Positions 35,861 to 47,530 of a stretch of 64,000 bases of DNA are shown here, piece after piece. The notes beneath the pieces are model-generated. The model ran no database searches and was not told the origin of the DNA. It saw only the letters and a program-made list of their open reading frames with translations. The translations under genes and the position numbers were made by a program. This stretch comes from Undaria pinnatifida (lineage: Eukaryota; Sar; Phaeophyceae; Laminariales; Alariaceae), in the NCBI GenBank assembly GCA_012845835.1, contig JABAKD010000010.1:2351501-2415500 (forward strand). Reading direction: 5' to 3'. The stretch's first letter is position 1; each line of letters opens with the position of its first letter.

Positions 35861-37715
35861 GAAAATTAACGACTTCTAAGACTAGGGCGATTTGATCAAA
35901 ACTCGAACACATCACGATCCAGATCATACAGATCATATACCAGGCAGATCTTGGACTTAGTGCAGCATGCCTTCTAAGGCAATACGATCGCACTTCGGAC
36001 AGACCACCATCTAGATAGATCATCTAGATAATATACAGTACAGCATCCCGTTTCTGTCGTTATGATATGTTATACTGGATCTGGATCTATGGAGAGTACA
36101 GATCCAACCGAGGAAACGTGTGCTAGGACATGCAGATCGCAAGCCCCCGCCCAATCACACGAGCTATCAATAGGCCATACAGATCTTCCCCTGGAACATC
36201 TATACCATCAAGTGGGCATCGGTGATCTTTCAACGTGTGGATGTCGTCAGGCGTCTAGGAAAGAGCGAGCGTGCAGCAGTGCAACAGCACGGGTATCACC
36301 ATGGTGTTCGCGTGTGACACAGCTCCTTACCGTTACATGTCGGAGTCATCCCCCGCCCCGGCGGCCCGGCCCGGGCTGTTTTTTTTTTGTTCTTCTCGTT
36401 TCATCTATTATCTTCACATTTTTTTCTTTCCTTTACCCTCCCCCCCCCTACACGTAACTCAGATCCAGGGCCGCCAAGCACCAGGTTCTTCTCCGCTCTC
36501 CCCACTGGAGTACGCGCCTTTATTTTATCGGGAGAAGCCAACCCTTTCTTCCCTCGTCGACTCGCATCGAATTGCGCCTATGATCGATATGCTGTATTCG
36601 TCATTCTTTTCGACGTTAAAAAAAAAAAACGTACAGCTTAAGCCGTTTGGGGCCCACGTTATCTCGACCAACAAAAGACGCGACGGCGCTATTTACAAAG
36701 CGCCCAGGAAGAGCATCAAGCCGTACAAGCGTCATTACGGTGCCCGCCCGCGTGCGGCGCAGCTCCCTACATTGCAACGAGGACTTACCCCTTGCCCCAG
36801 CGGCCCGGAGAGTTTCGTGTGGCGGGCGGATACTGTAATCGGCATTTTTTTGTTCTCGTTTTAGACATTTCTTTCCCACTGAATTTCCAAAGCGGCTTAA
36901 AACAGGACGTGGCTGAGCAGAGACGCATACATATACTTCGAAGTATACGTCAGCAACGGGCACATTTATTTTTTTCTTGTGGTACGCTCAAAGCTGTGCT
37001 CCCCAGCGTGACAAGAAAAAAACAGCGAGGGGTGGATTCTCTTTTACGGCTCGGATCCCTACCTGTGCCGTCCTTCGGTTTCATTTTTTCCTCGAGAGAG
37101 GAGCAAGCGAGAAGCGCAAAAAAAACTCACAAGCTATGCTACGACGTATGAGCTACGGAATCGTTTCGGCAGATTCTTCTTTTTACCGAGCCTGGTATTA
37201 TCAATAGTTCCAGCTGGAGTGTTTCATAGCTTCAATGGGAGTTTTCATTGCATCAACGGGGCTATTTTATACATTCGATTCAACGGGAGTATTCTATAGA
37301 TTCAACGGGAGTATTTCATACATTCGATTCAACGGGAGTATGTACATGCACGTGTTGGCGTTTCAACGAGAGCATCCGACGGAAGCATCTCAATCGAGTC
37401 ATCGCTTTCGGAAGGGAGCACCGCATCTTGAACCCCGGCTGCTCCCCAGGGGGTAGGTAGGTAGGTAGCGTCGCGTATTGGCGCGTCGTTTACGCCCACC
37501 TCGACACCCACGTCTTTCCTAACCGCCTGGCCTCCACCACGCGCGGCGGGTGGAAGTTTTGGGGCCGTCCGACTCATGCACGTCTTCTTGGTATTGCATG
37601 CTATTAGGCGCATGCCACGAAGGGCGAAGGTGCACCTTAAGTCCCGAACGCTTTTATCCTGGGCGCTCTAAAACCAGGGTACCCATTGTAAGCCAAACAG
37701 TGCGCCTCATGTACC

Positions 37716-38045
37716 TGGTATACCAGCGAGTGTCACCAGGTGTGCTGTGTAATTATTTGATCACCCGTCCGACTCATCTCGTTGCTTTTGTATTGTGAGC
37801 CAAGTACGCGTAGCGAGATTCATGTATACCAGTAAGTGATACCAGGTATGCTGTGTAAGGCTTTGGTTGCCCGTCCGACTCGTATCGTTGCTTTTGTAAT
37901 GCGAGCTAAGTACGTGTAGCACGTTTTACGGACCTGACATACCAGTAGGTGACACCAGGTATGCTGTGTAAGGCTTTGGTCGCCCGTCCGACTGTTATCG
38001 ATGCTTTTGTATTGCGTGCTACGAGCTCGTAAAAGTTGTATGTCG
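37716..38045. repeat. Three-unit tandem repeat, period about 117 bp
   Basis: Each unit contains TATACCAG or ATACCAG, then CACCAGGT(A/G)TGCTGTGT, CCCGTCCGACT, CGTTGCTTTTGTA and a GAGC(C/T)AAGTACG-like end. Units begin near 37720, 37832 and 37948. The array is built around the TACCAGGTA-type word that recurs across the window. Confidence 0.85.
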
Positions 38046-38204
38046 TGTATTTGTTTCACACCATGTGTATGTTGCATCGCAGCTGATATATAGGTCGTTT
38101 AATTTTTAGTATACTTTGCTGGGTGCATTTGTCCTCAGGTTATGATGTTTTTCCCTGGCTTGCTTTCATCTTCCACTCGACAGATGTACTCATGAAAATT
38201 ACCC

Positions 38205-38385
38205 TCGATTGACCCTGGTACAAGGTACACTGTAGTTCCAAGGGTAGTCGCCGACCTTTATCCCTAATGAGGACACACACCCAGAAACACGCGCGATCGG
38301 AGTATCACACACAGCTTGCAAATATGAGTTTCAACGGTGAAATCTTTGATCTCACAGCTGGCGTGTGTTTTTGATTTCTATAAAA
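38205..38385 (+). repeat. CTCACAGCTGG-family repeat, solo copy
   Basis: Runs from GATTGACCCTGGTAC through GTAGTCGCCGACC, AATGAGGACACACACCC and CAGCTTGCAAATATGAGTTT to CTCACAGCTGGCGTGT. The same blocks appear at 38948-39175 and 42565-42740 (same strand) and at 41247-41458 and 46170-46252 (opposite strand). Further fragments lie near 27090, 46400, 51230, 56775 and 57750. Confidence 0.8.
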
Positions 38386-38947
38386 TATTCAAAGGAGCCT
38401 GCTTTGTAACCATGGATAAGATTATGTGCATGGCGACGAAAAACATGACAACAAGTGATAATTTGCGCTTTTCTACTCCACGCCAACCCGACGAGACAGG
38501 CAGTAGTAAAAGAAAGTGTTCCCAATTCGGCGGCGTTTTCATTGCGGGCGAGCGGCTGAAAAACCCTTCAGCCAGCTCGGAGACTCTGAACGTCGGCGGC
38601 TGACCACAACCTACCACGACAAAAATAAATAGCCCGGCAAAAACAAAAACTTCGGGCAATCGATAGGGCATGTTATCCCCGTAGGTTACGAGTGAGTCAA
38701 AAACATACACGTAGGCGGACACATATGGGTGAAAACAAATCGCATCGGAAAACGGTAAAATAACTCCTGATTCGAAGGAGAGACTCAAACTGTTTGGGCT
38801 TGAGAGGAACAACGTGACCACAAAAGGCGATGAATACAGCATCGGCTACTGCTTGGTTCTTTGGGGGTTAAAAAAATGGTGTCGGAACTAACGATGCGAG
38901 GAAGCGTACGACACCAGAACATAACAGCGCAGCATGATCTTACAATG

Positions 38948-41458
38948 TGTCCCCATCAACGCGGGTTATACAGTTTTCGTGCGCAGAACAAGGCTGGACG
39001 TCTTAGTCCTGCTGACCCTGGCATTAGCAGGGAAGTCACCGACCTGCAGCATCCTTTACGAGGGTATACACACCCCGTAACACGCGCGATCGCAGCACCA
39101 CACGCAGCTTGCAAAGCTGAGTTTTGATTTGAAAAAAAAAATGGTCGAACTCACAGCTGGAGTGTATTATAATATCTTCTTCAAATATATGTACGATACA
39201 GCTGCTATGCACTCACTCTACTCGTAGACGGTTGTGAAGACTATGATCTTGGTGAGTTTCTTTGTCGCTATGCTATAATCAAGTCCCAAAAACCTTGAGG
39301 CATGTATGTATAACAGGCATGCTGTGATGCATATCAGGTGTACTGCTATGTTACTACATTTTCTGGCGTGTCGGGACCTCAAGACTCAGGTTCGATTTTC
39401 AACTGTCAAAGTATACCCTGGTATCCGGCATTGGCCTAACGCCCATCGTCTATCATGCAAGAAAACACACCCCTGCATACCACGGCAGCTTGCGCTGCTA
39501 TATTACATGATTAATAACGGTGACCGCCGGCAGGGACAGCTCGCGCTGTCATTGCCACGGGAACAGAAGGATACGCCAACTCGCTAGCGCTGGATAGCGA
39601 ATACACTTGACATAAATGGACCACACGACATGCATGAGAATACGTGCAAGTTCGGTGAGCTTAAGCTTTACTTTTCCCCATCTGCCGGAGGATAACTACT
39701 AACAATAAAAAAAGCTCGCAAGAATTTCGAAGCCGGCTTTCTCCACAACCTCGAGAGCGCAAACGCCGAACGATGAGTCAGTATATATAGGGAAACCTCT
39801 CGACGACATTTTTCCAGACCCCACATTTTTGCACGCTAAGGTGTGCCCCTCGTTTTCAAAAACATCGTCTCGGAAAAATCCCCCCGGGGAGTGTGCCACC
39901 TTTGCGCGTTATCCCGGAGAGTGTACTATCTTTGCGTGTAAGGTATCCAAGGGGGGGGGGGAACCTCGCGTGCTTCATGGTATGTATCATTTTCTGGCGG
40001 CAGATGAGAGAAGTCTTTCGTCAGCAAAGAACTAACTATACGTAGTGCCGTCGGGACAATACCGCTGCCCTTTCGGGCGTGTCAACCTCTCGAACCACCT
40101 GTCGATGGCGACAGATCCCGAGTCCGCAGCGTGTCAAAGCTGTCAAAAAAGCACATCAAACGCATCACATCACCCTATGATCGACGCGATATCACATCAC
40201 ACATGTATCTCCATCACAATTACCCTACCCACTACCACGTCATTACTTTTTTTCTGCTTCCTTTCCTTTTTTTATCCTCCGGCGGAAGGTGGAAAGTGAA
40301 GCTCAAGCTCACCACACTTCCACATATTTCCACACACGTCGTGTCAATTTAACTCAATTGTATTCGCAATCCGGCGCTATGACAGCGGGCGTGTCCTTCA
40401 GTTCCCGTGGCAGCGACAGCGCGAGCTGTCGCTACCGGCGGTCCCCGTTACTACTCCAGCAGCGCAAGCCGCCGATATTACCACATGGTTGTTACGGGCG
40501 GTCTGAAAACAAACCCTGGCTTGAATAATATGCGCCGACGACGGCTGAATCCTATACCCTTTTCACAATCATACGACTGCATACAGCAATCGCCACCCCC
40601 TTCAACAAACAGCCACTAACCCTTTGGCGGGCGATCATTTCACCGTTTTGGACCCCAGACATACACACTTTTAGCACTACAGCAGTCCTAGCGACTTGAT
40701 CCTTTTAGCACGGCTTTCAGCGCCGCTTTTAGCACCTTTTAGCACCGCTTTTAGCACCGCACTCCCCACATGGGAACAAAACACTTGGAATTAGACTAGG
40801 AAAACATTTTTAGGTCTTGCCAAGTTTCTGGAAAAGAGCGCGCAGCACGAATAAAAGTGCCGTAATCCTGTGAGCATGCGCGTCTTTCAGCTCCGATGAC
40901 GGCAATACCGTGTCTGGTGCAGTAGGGGTCGTAGCACCCATTTTTTCCGTAGGTTGCTCACATAGGATGACCTCCCCACCTCGCCCGTCCACCGAAAATC
41001 GAGAAGAAAAAAAAAGAGTTACCTCTTCGATAAAAAAGCCAACGACCTAGTATCCATCGTTTACAGCTATTAATAGGACAGATACTAAAGGTAAATCACA
41101 ACACATCCCTGAAGGATGTGCAGGATGCTGTGGAGGATGTGAAGGATGTTGTGTAGCTTCCTGAGTTGAAGAGCCTCGTCCCAGTCAGAAATACTTTCGG
41201 CAGAAACTGCTACAGCGCTACTATATATACTATATTATAAAAATTAAAATACACTCCAGCTGTGAGATCGAATATGTTGTCGAAACTCATCTTTGCAAGC
41301 TGTGTGTGATACTCCGATCGCGCGTATTACGGGTTGTGTGTCCTCATTAAGGATATAGGCTGGCGACTCCCCTTGCAACTACAGTGTAGCTATCAGGGTC
41401 AACAGGGTGATGTTAGGCAGTCTGTGCGCGGAAACTATAAAACCCGTTTCTGAGGGGG
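38948..41458. mobile_element. Element bounded by long inverted repeats (about 2.5 kb)
   Basis: Left arm 38948-39175 (GTCCCCATCAACGCGGGTTA to CTCACAGCTGGAGTGTATTA) and right arm 41247-41458 are inverted copies of about 215-230 bp. The right arm read on the minus strand runs GTCCCCCTCAGAAACGGGTT to CACAGCTGGAGTGTATT. Long terminal inverted repeats around a non-coding core suggest a non-autonomous DNA transposon. I saw no clear target duplication. The interior contains a second inverted-repeat element (39607-40368), so the two are nested. Confidence 0.6.
39607..40368. mobile_element. Nested MITE-like element with about 105-bp inverted ends
   Basis: The left end (AAATGGACCACACGACATGC to CTGCCGGAGGA, about 39615-39700) is an inverted copy of the right end (TCCTCCGGCGGAAGG to CGTGTCAATTTAACTCA, about 40265-40368). 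The shared core is GGTGAGCTTAAGCTTTA-like. Single ends of the same family lie at 59150-59255 (+) and 63663-63755 (-). The core is AT-rich and non-coding. Confidence 0.6.
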
Positions 41459-41828
41459 ACAAAATCTGACAGCTGTGGAAGGAAATGCATCAGTTTCTCA
41501 AGTGAATCCTGTAGGTCGATATATACAGCATCGTAGAGGTCCCCCAGCAAGAAGGCGGTGGTGTGGTATTGAGAGCAATGTGACCGCGTTATTGGGGAAC
41601 CACTCTTCTTTATCCCAGGATATGAGTGCTGCAGTGCATTCCTCAGTCGTCCCAAGCGACTTTGACCGCCTGAGGGCCGTTTCAAACAAAAACACAACAA
41701 AACGTCAGGAATCGTGACTAAGTAAAACGTGACATTGTCGCGAATCGTGATATTTGCCAGGAAATCCGGACTATAGAGACGTTCTGACAATTCTCAAAAA
41801 AAACAAAACGATTTCAGAATTCCTGGAC

Positions 41829-41840
41829 AGCAACAACAGC

Positions 41841-41908
<68 letters not shown>

Positions 41909-41909
41909 C
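41829..41909. repeat. (CAA)n microsatellite, about 27 units
   Basis: A nearly pure CAA run with two AGC interruptions at the left edge. It is embedded in sequence rich in the word AATCGTGA/CGTGAC (41700-41985), which recurs at 45285-45460. Confidence 0.97.
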
Positions 41910-42082
41910 GTGACAATTCAGAACTTCAAACTGTCAGGAATCGTGGCGATTTTCGTCAGGATTCGTGACGATTTTTTCGTTCGTTAGGAGCGACCCTTAT
42001 ATCGGGATATCATACCGCCTTATTGGGGCGCCCCTACTGCCTAAGCCGCTATCGTAGCACGCACCGGAGGTCACCATCAACC

Positions 42083-42372
42083 CTTTTAACGCCGCACTCC
42101 CGACAGTAGGGCAAAACACTCGGAGTTAACACAGACTAGGAGCATTTTTAGGAGCTCAAAAAGGGTTCATATTAGGACCTACACCTTATTTTTGCAGTAC
42201 AGCAACATGCGCTACGTAGTGAGAGGGTATCATGTCATGTCTATGTGTGCTTTTCGGTGTCGCGACACGCACCGACGTGCACCCATTTCCAACTCCGAAA
42301 ATCATCCTATTAATAGTATAGCTCCCATTGTTTTGTCCCCATATCGGGAGTGCGGTGCTAAACATGCTATAA
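42083..42372. mobile_element. Small inverted-repeat element (MITE-like, about 290 bp)
   Basis: Left arm TTTTAACGCCGCACTCCCGA then GGGCAAAACACT (42085-42125). Right arm on the minus strand TTTAGCACCGCACTCCCGAT then GGGGACAAAACA (42372-42328). A related left arm stands alone at 40735-40815 (TTTTAGCACCGCACTCCCCA, then AACAAAACACTTGG). The core is non-coding. Boundaries are estimated from where the arms stop matching. Confidence 0.6.
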
Positions 42373-42564
42373 CGGTTCAAATTGTTTCCAACGCTGCGCC
42401 CGAAAAAACGCTCTAAAACCCGCTTTTTTGAGAGGTACTAAGGCACGCTCGCGCACGAATGGTCTACACTAGATGGAGAAAACGAGAGTATACTACTATG
42501 TATAACATGATACTGCATACTGTATTATCCATGATTCGTACTATATCGTATAGACTGACTAACA

Positions 42565-42740
42565 TCACCCTGTTGACCCTGGTACAACCTACACTGTAGT
42601 TCCAAGGGGAGTCGCCGACCTATATCCTTAATGAGGACACACACCAAGTACGAAATACGATCGATCGGAGTATCACACACAGCTTGTAAAGACGAGTTTC
42701 GACAAAATCTTCGATCTCACAGCTGGAGTGTATTTTTATT
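42565..42740 (+). repeat. CTCACAGCTGG-family repeat, next to element A copy 1
   Basis: Shares CATCACCCTGTTGACCCTGG, GGGGAGTCGCCGACC, AATGAGGACACACACC and GATCTCACAGCTGGAGTGTA with the arms at 38948 and 41247. It ends about 15 bp before element A copy 1. In the other copy of element A a member of the same family sits at the opposite end, in inverted orientation (57750-57830). The family may therefore be the terminal inverted repeat of element A. Confidence 0.7.
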
Positions 42741-42756
42741 CTCATAGTATATCCTT

Positions 42757-44377
42757 ATTATATAATACGCTAACGTGGTCGTGGCGTTTTTTTGGATCTT
42801 TGAAAATATCTTGGTTACAACACCCCCCCAAAAAAGCTGCGACTCCCGAGCTCCCTCTCGGCCTCCGGCGGCCTCGCGGTGCCGTCACGTCCCATCCGCA
42901 CAGCAGCACTACGACGTGCCGGCGAAAGAATGGCCGTCGGTGCCCCACCTCGGCGAGGGGGGAGCGTGGAAATTGCCCTCCCGGGGACGGCTCGCTTGCC
43001 CCCAACCGCCTTTTCTTCGTCGCTGCCCGTTTTTTTTTTTTCGAACTCCAACTATATCATATGGTCGAAAAACGAGTTCAGAGGGAAATAACTCGAGTAG
43101 CATTCGTTGTGCAACATTTTTAGTCTACTTCCTCACAATAGCGTCGTCGACAGGACGTGAGATTATGATCAGTGAGATCGCTGGCTCGATTCTCACCGTA
43201 TTTCCCAGGAAAAGAAGAAAAAAAGGTATTTTCTCACGTTCAAGAACCTGCAAAAACTCAAACCACTTGAAAAAAAAGCAACGACGAGAGCAATGTATAG
43301 GATCATTGCAAGTCACTCCAACATCGAAAAGGTCGAATTGGATACTGGGTACCTCATCGGGGTTCCTGACATAATTTGGGAAATATCTCAGGTTTAGCGG
43401 GGGAGAATGTGGTGGAAAAATGAGTTTAGAAGGCAACAACTCGAGTAGCATTTGTTGTGCAACATTTGTCGTCTACTTCCTCACGATCAAACTTTCGAAT
43501 TGCTTTATGGCCACTTGAGCCATGGACACGAGACGACAAGCGCGCCTGCGTCAACAGCAAACACAACAACACCAGAATCACAGCAGCGTCCAGCCGTCGC
43601 CGCTCGCCGTGAGCAAAATCGGCAACGCGAGCGATTTTCGCTTGGCCCCCGTCGTGGCGGGGAATAGTAAACAATTGCAAATCCCGCCCAGCCCGAGAGC
43701 AGTGTAACCAACGAATCGGCTGCTGCTCGCCTGTCAGGTGTATTGCTCTACGTACTGCTGCATTGCTGTACTGCTGTACTGGGTAGGCACGTGGGTGGAT
43801 GGTGGGTGGTGGGTGGGTGGTGGACGGCGGCTTGCTCGCTCCCCGAGATGGCCGATTATCGTCAAAAAATGAAACTCCCCCCGTCTGTTTCCTGTTTCAT
43901 ACAAGGTCCTCAAGAACCAACCAACTAACTGCTCCCCGCGTAAGGTGTACTGCTGTACGTACTGCTGCACTGCTGTTCTGCTGTATGTAGTAAGGGTTTG
44001 GTCGGTGGGTGGGTGTAGGGTGCACTGCGTCGTCCGTGGTGGGTGGGTGGGCCGTTCCGTGCGTGGGAGTCTTTTTTCGTCCTGTGGGAGATGAACCTTT
44101 TTTTTTATATAAAATATCGGCCTCCCACTGGTGGTGGTGCTCCAGAGTACCACCGTCCCCACTGCTGCACACCTCTGCCCTTTACTACCGTACGTACTGC
44201 TGCACTGCCGTACTGCTGCCCTGTTATTATATTGTTTTTTATTACTTACATATAGAGGATGATACCCTTACTACCGTACGTACTGCCGCACTGCCGCCGT
44301 ACTGCTCTGTTATTATTTTGTTATTTTAATACTTACACATAGAGGATGACACAGCACCAATTTGTTTTTGTGCGCCA
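42757..44377 (+). mobile_element. Element A, copy 1 (interrupted by a TRIM-like insertion)
   Basis: Runs from ATTATATAATACGCTAACGT to AGCACCAATTTGTT and matches 57832-60333 in inverted orientation. Shared parts include AAAAAAGCTGCGACTCCCGA, a GC-rich block near 42850-43000, GCCACTTGAGCCATGG (43509), a GTGGGTGG-rich block and CGTGCGTGGGAGTC. Open frames in the two copies differ through indels. A frame reading SPLAV, NASxFRxxPVVAGNSKQLQIPPSPRAV is conserved at 43522-43707 and in the sister copy. It may be a coding remnant, but no family is recognised. Confidence 0.75.
43060..43485 (+). mobile_element. TRIM-like miniature LTR element (426 bp) inside element A
   Basis: Two 78-bp direct repeats (43060-43137 and 43408-43485) align end to end without gaps and share AACTCGAGTAGCAT and TGTGCAACATTT. 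The right one begins TGTGGTGG. It is immediately preceded by a polypurine tract GCGGGGGAGAA (43397-43407), as expected for the 3' LTR of an LTR retroelement. ATCA flanks both sides (43056-43059, 43486-43489). The sister copy of element A lacks the insert and reads ATTA at that point, giving an empty site. The interior is too short for gag-pol. A primer-binding site was not recognised. Confidence 0.75.
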
Positions 44378-46169
44378 TACCGGCCGGTAACAGGCACTTC
44401 GGGAGTACCACTAGTCATTATTTATAATACTACAGTACTCTGTACCATATATACCAATGCATAATACAAAAATGCTGTACGACGTAGACGTGGTTAATAT
44501 AAAAAAGGTATAACATCAGCCATCGACGGACGCGTCAACTATTTCCATGTATGTATAATACCATGTATAATACTATGTATCGCGATAATATTGTTGTGTA
44601 TCGTACCATGAATGCTGTGCGTAGCCTTGGACAATAACTGGCACCTGGTATGAAAAAGGCATAACAGCATCAGCCGTCGACACATCGTCAACTGAGTTGT
44701 TTTTTCGGATCGCCCGCAATCAAAATGGTCATCACATTTGGGTATATGGTGGTACACATACAGTACATACATAGCAGGAAGGGATACCCGTAATAGCGCC
44801 AAGAACTGGGACGTTTTCTATCGTAACGCCGAACGTGCACTTTCTTTGCGGCTTTTGTTGTGCTGTTGTTGCTCTTGTAATTCTGATTGTTTTCGCTATT
44901 ATTGCGGCTGTCGTCGTCCTTGTTACTGTCGTCGTATTAACAGTTGTCACGACTTGATCTTTGTTTGGTGTTGCTCTCGTTTGATGTTTTCGCTCATGTG
45001 AAGCTTTGCTCTTGGTCTGGTTGCCGTTGTTGTTGCTATTACGGTGGTTGCTGTTGCTACTCTCCTTGTTATCGCTGCCGCTTGAGTTATTGTGCGGTTG
45101 CTGGTTGTTGGCCTTGTTCATTTACTCGCTGCTGCTGTGGTCAGCTGTTATTAATAGTGTTGTACGTGTGCCAGCGGCATTTTTATCGGACGGACACATT
45201 CGGAATTTCCACCAAAGAGAAACCTAGTACCTCTCGTAAAACGGAGAAATATGAAATACTGAAAGTGTCATTCCTAACGAGCAATGAACACGCCATGAAT
45301 CGTGACAAAAAATCGTGACATTTTCACGCATCGTTATAATTGTCACGGATCGCGATTTTGAAAGCTCCGAAAAAATCAACATAAATTGATGCCAAATCGT
45401 GACAAAAAAACGAGCTTTTCTTTTGGAAACGTGACATGAACGTTACGAATCGTGATTTTTGGCGCTCGCCAGGACCGGTCCTATCGATAACGGCAGCCGC
45501 TGACGTTTTTTTTTGCGCCGCAGCTTCAGTGACAAGACGGCAGTGCGCCCTGCATGTTTTCAGCCCCCCCCTCCCTTTGGCGTCGGCTTTTGGCTCTAAC
45601 CCGTCCTCTCTTTTTCGTAACTCAGCTATGGGGTTCCACAGCAGGGTTTCACGCCCTGTCCTTGGCTGCTTGTTATTCCGCTTTCGGGTAAAAGCGCCCC
45701 CTTTGTGCTGGTCAACTCAAGACCAACAAATCGAGTACGTACACCAGAAACAATTTTCTTCGCAGTTTTCACAAGGTACGTATTTTACATTATAAGTTAT
45801 ACTACACATTATAATGTTATACTACTTTAACCGACTCTACTTGGAAGTCGATTTCTGCAGCTTGAAGCTGAAACAAGATTACCGACTATTTTTTTTTTTC
45901 ACATTACTATAATCGTAATGCCCCTATCTTAATCTAGATCATGACCAGTCCTGCATGAACGTTCAAAGAAAACAACAAAATGTTCCTGTATTCCGGCTTT
46001 GCATCAACAGCCTGCACCTGTCCGTGCTGTACGGGGCTGACACCGCCAATCAATCTGCATTACTCTGTAGCACTGCTCGCCCTACCAGCTATTAATACCA
46101 GGTCCCGGAAACAACCCGAGGGGGTCTGTGTTGGATTGTCTGGCGTGTCGTATACTGGTATACTATAAA

Positions 46170-46252
46170 AAAGCAAAATACACTCCTGCTAGGAGATCGA
46201 ACATTCCGTCGAAAACTTATCTTTGCAAGCTGTGCGTCATTTCTATGTATGC
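46170..46252 (-). repeat. CTCACAGCTGG-family fragment
   Basis: Reads on the minus strand CGCACAGCTTGCAAAGATAA then GTTTTCGAC and GATCTCCTAGCAGGAGTGTA, a diverged inner portion of the family. It faces the copy at 42565 in inverted orientation. Confidence 0.65.
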
Positions 46253-47147
46253 ACGGCACATGTCAGGTACCGCTCTGTCAGGAAAAACAAGGACCATGTG
46301 GTACTACTGCTGTTGTGGTAATGAAATGAATACGCAAACGTAAGGACCGCTGGGCGTTTAAATACCTTGCTCGCAAACGGGAGTTTAAACCATTCAATCG
46401 TTCGTACTCACAGCTGACGTTTGTTATTTTTTTTGTAAGATACCCTCACGGCGGCGTTTACACCCGGACATCGATGTGGCATGTGTTTATCCCATATTCT
46501 GATATTGTCTAGTGCTTAGGTCATGTAGTTTGTACGTCAGGCACAGGCGGCCCGAGCAGCTAGACTACACCTGGCAGAAAGGCTCGGCGCCTATTAATAG
46601 ACAGGCCGAGTGAACGGCGAACGGCCTCTCCTCTGCCGAAAGAAGAAGACGACTACGTCATGCGGAAAAACGGTCGAAGAACAGTTCGTTGGAATGTCTT
46701 CTCCTGGTCAACATGCTGTTAAGGTTAATCATCCAACAAAAACGGAGAGAGGGGGCTTTGCGCATTTTGTTGGATAATTCACAGTGCAGCTAAGACGAAT
46801 AAGTCATTAGATGCATCAGATGCAAATAACTTACTGTAGTACAATAGTGCGGTACCCTGTCTGCAGCTTTCGATCGCGAAAGGGGAAATTTTGTGGTGGC
46901 ATTCGTCGAAGGACACATATCCCAGACGAGCATAGTGTTGGCGCTTGCGAGTCTCGGGGCCAGAGGCAGCTGACCCAGTGGAACGTGTTGAATAACAGAG
47001 CTTACCACTCTTCCAAAAAATTGCATTCATTGGTTGTACTGATGAATTTGTATTGTTGCGGTGCCCTGTTTAAGAGCGTTGATTACAAGAGACAATGGAG
47101 TTGAGAGCGGTCAAATCGGCTTGACACGCCTTGTGATTCCTACACCA

Positions 47148-47530
47148 AAACCTACCTGGTACAACCTACCTTGTGTTGGTGTAACCTAGCTGGTATTAAC
47201 CTACCTGGTATTGGTATAACCTAGCTGGCATATATAACCTAGCTGGTATTTGATAACCTAGCGAGTCCTATACTAAAACCTACCTGGTACAACCTACCTG
47301 GTATTGGTATAACCTAGCTGGTATTAACCTACCTGGTATTGGTATAACCTAGCTGGTATATATAACCTAGCTGGTACTTGACATCCTAGCGAGTCCTATA
47401 CTAAAACCTACCTGTACAACCTGGTATTGGTATAACCTAGCTGGTATTAACCTACCTGGTATGCTGGGATATATAACCTAGCTGGTATTTGATAACCTAG
47501 CTGGTATTTGATAACCTAGCTGGTATTATA
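47148..47530. repeat. Higher-order tandem array of CCTACCTGGTA / CCTAGCTGGTA words
   Basis: Short units (AACCTACCTGGTATTGGTAT, AACCTAGCTGGTATTTGAT) are arranged in a longer period of about 125-130 bp, marked by TCCTATACTAAAACCTACCT at about 47268 and 47393. The array has about three long periods. It contains many of the TACCTGGTA words found singly elsewhere in the window. Confidence 0.9.

Noticed and set aside
37716-38045. CRISPR-like array
   Set aside because: The period of about 117 bp is fully repeated, with no unique spacers. It is a simple tandem repeat.
43743-44329. Coding frames in the right half of element A
   Set aside because: They consist of repeated TACTGCTG and GTGGGTGG words, and the frames are not conserved between the two copies.
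44732-45121. Asn/Thr-rich minus-strand frame
   Set aside because: It derives from a degenerate GTT/GTC-rich tract; no conserved sequence or exon context.
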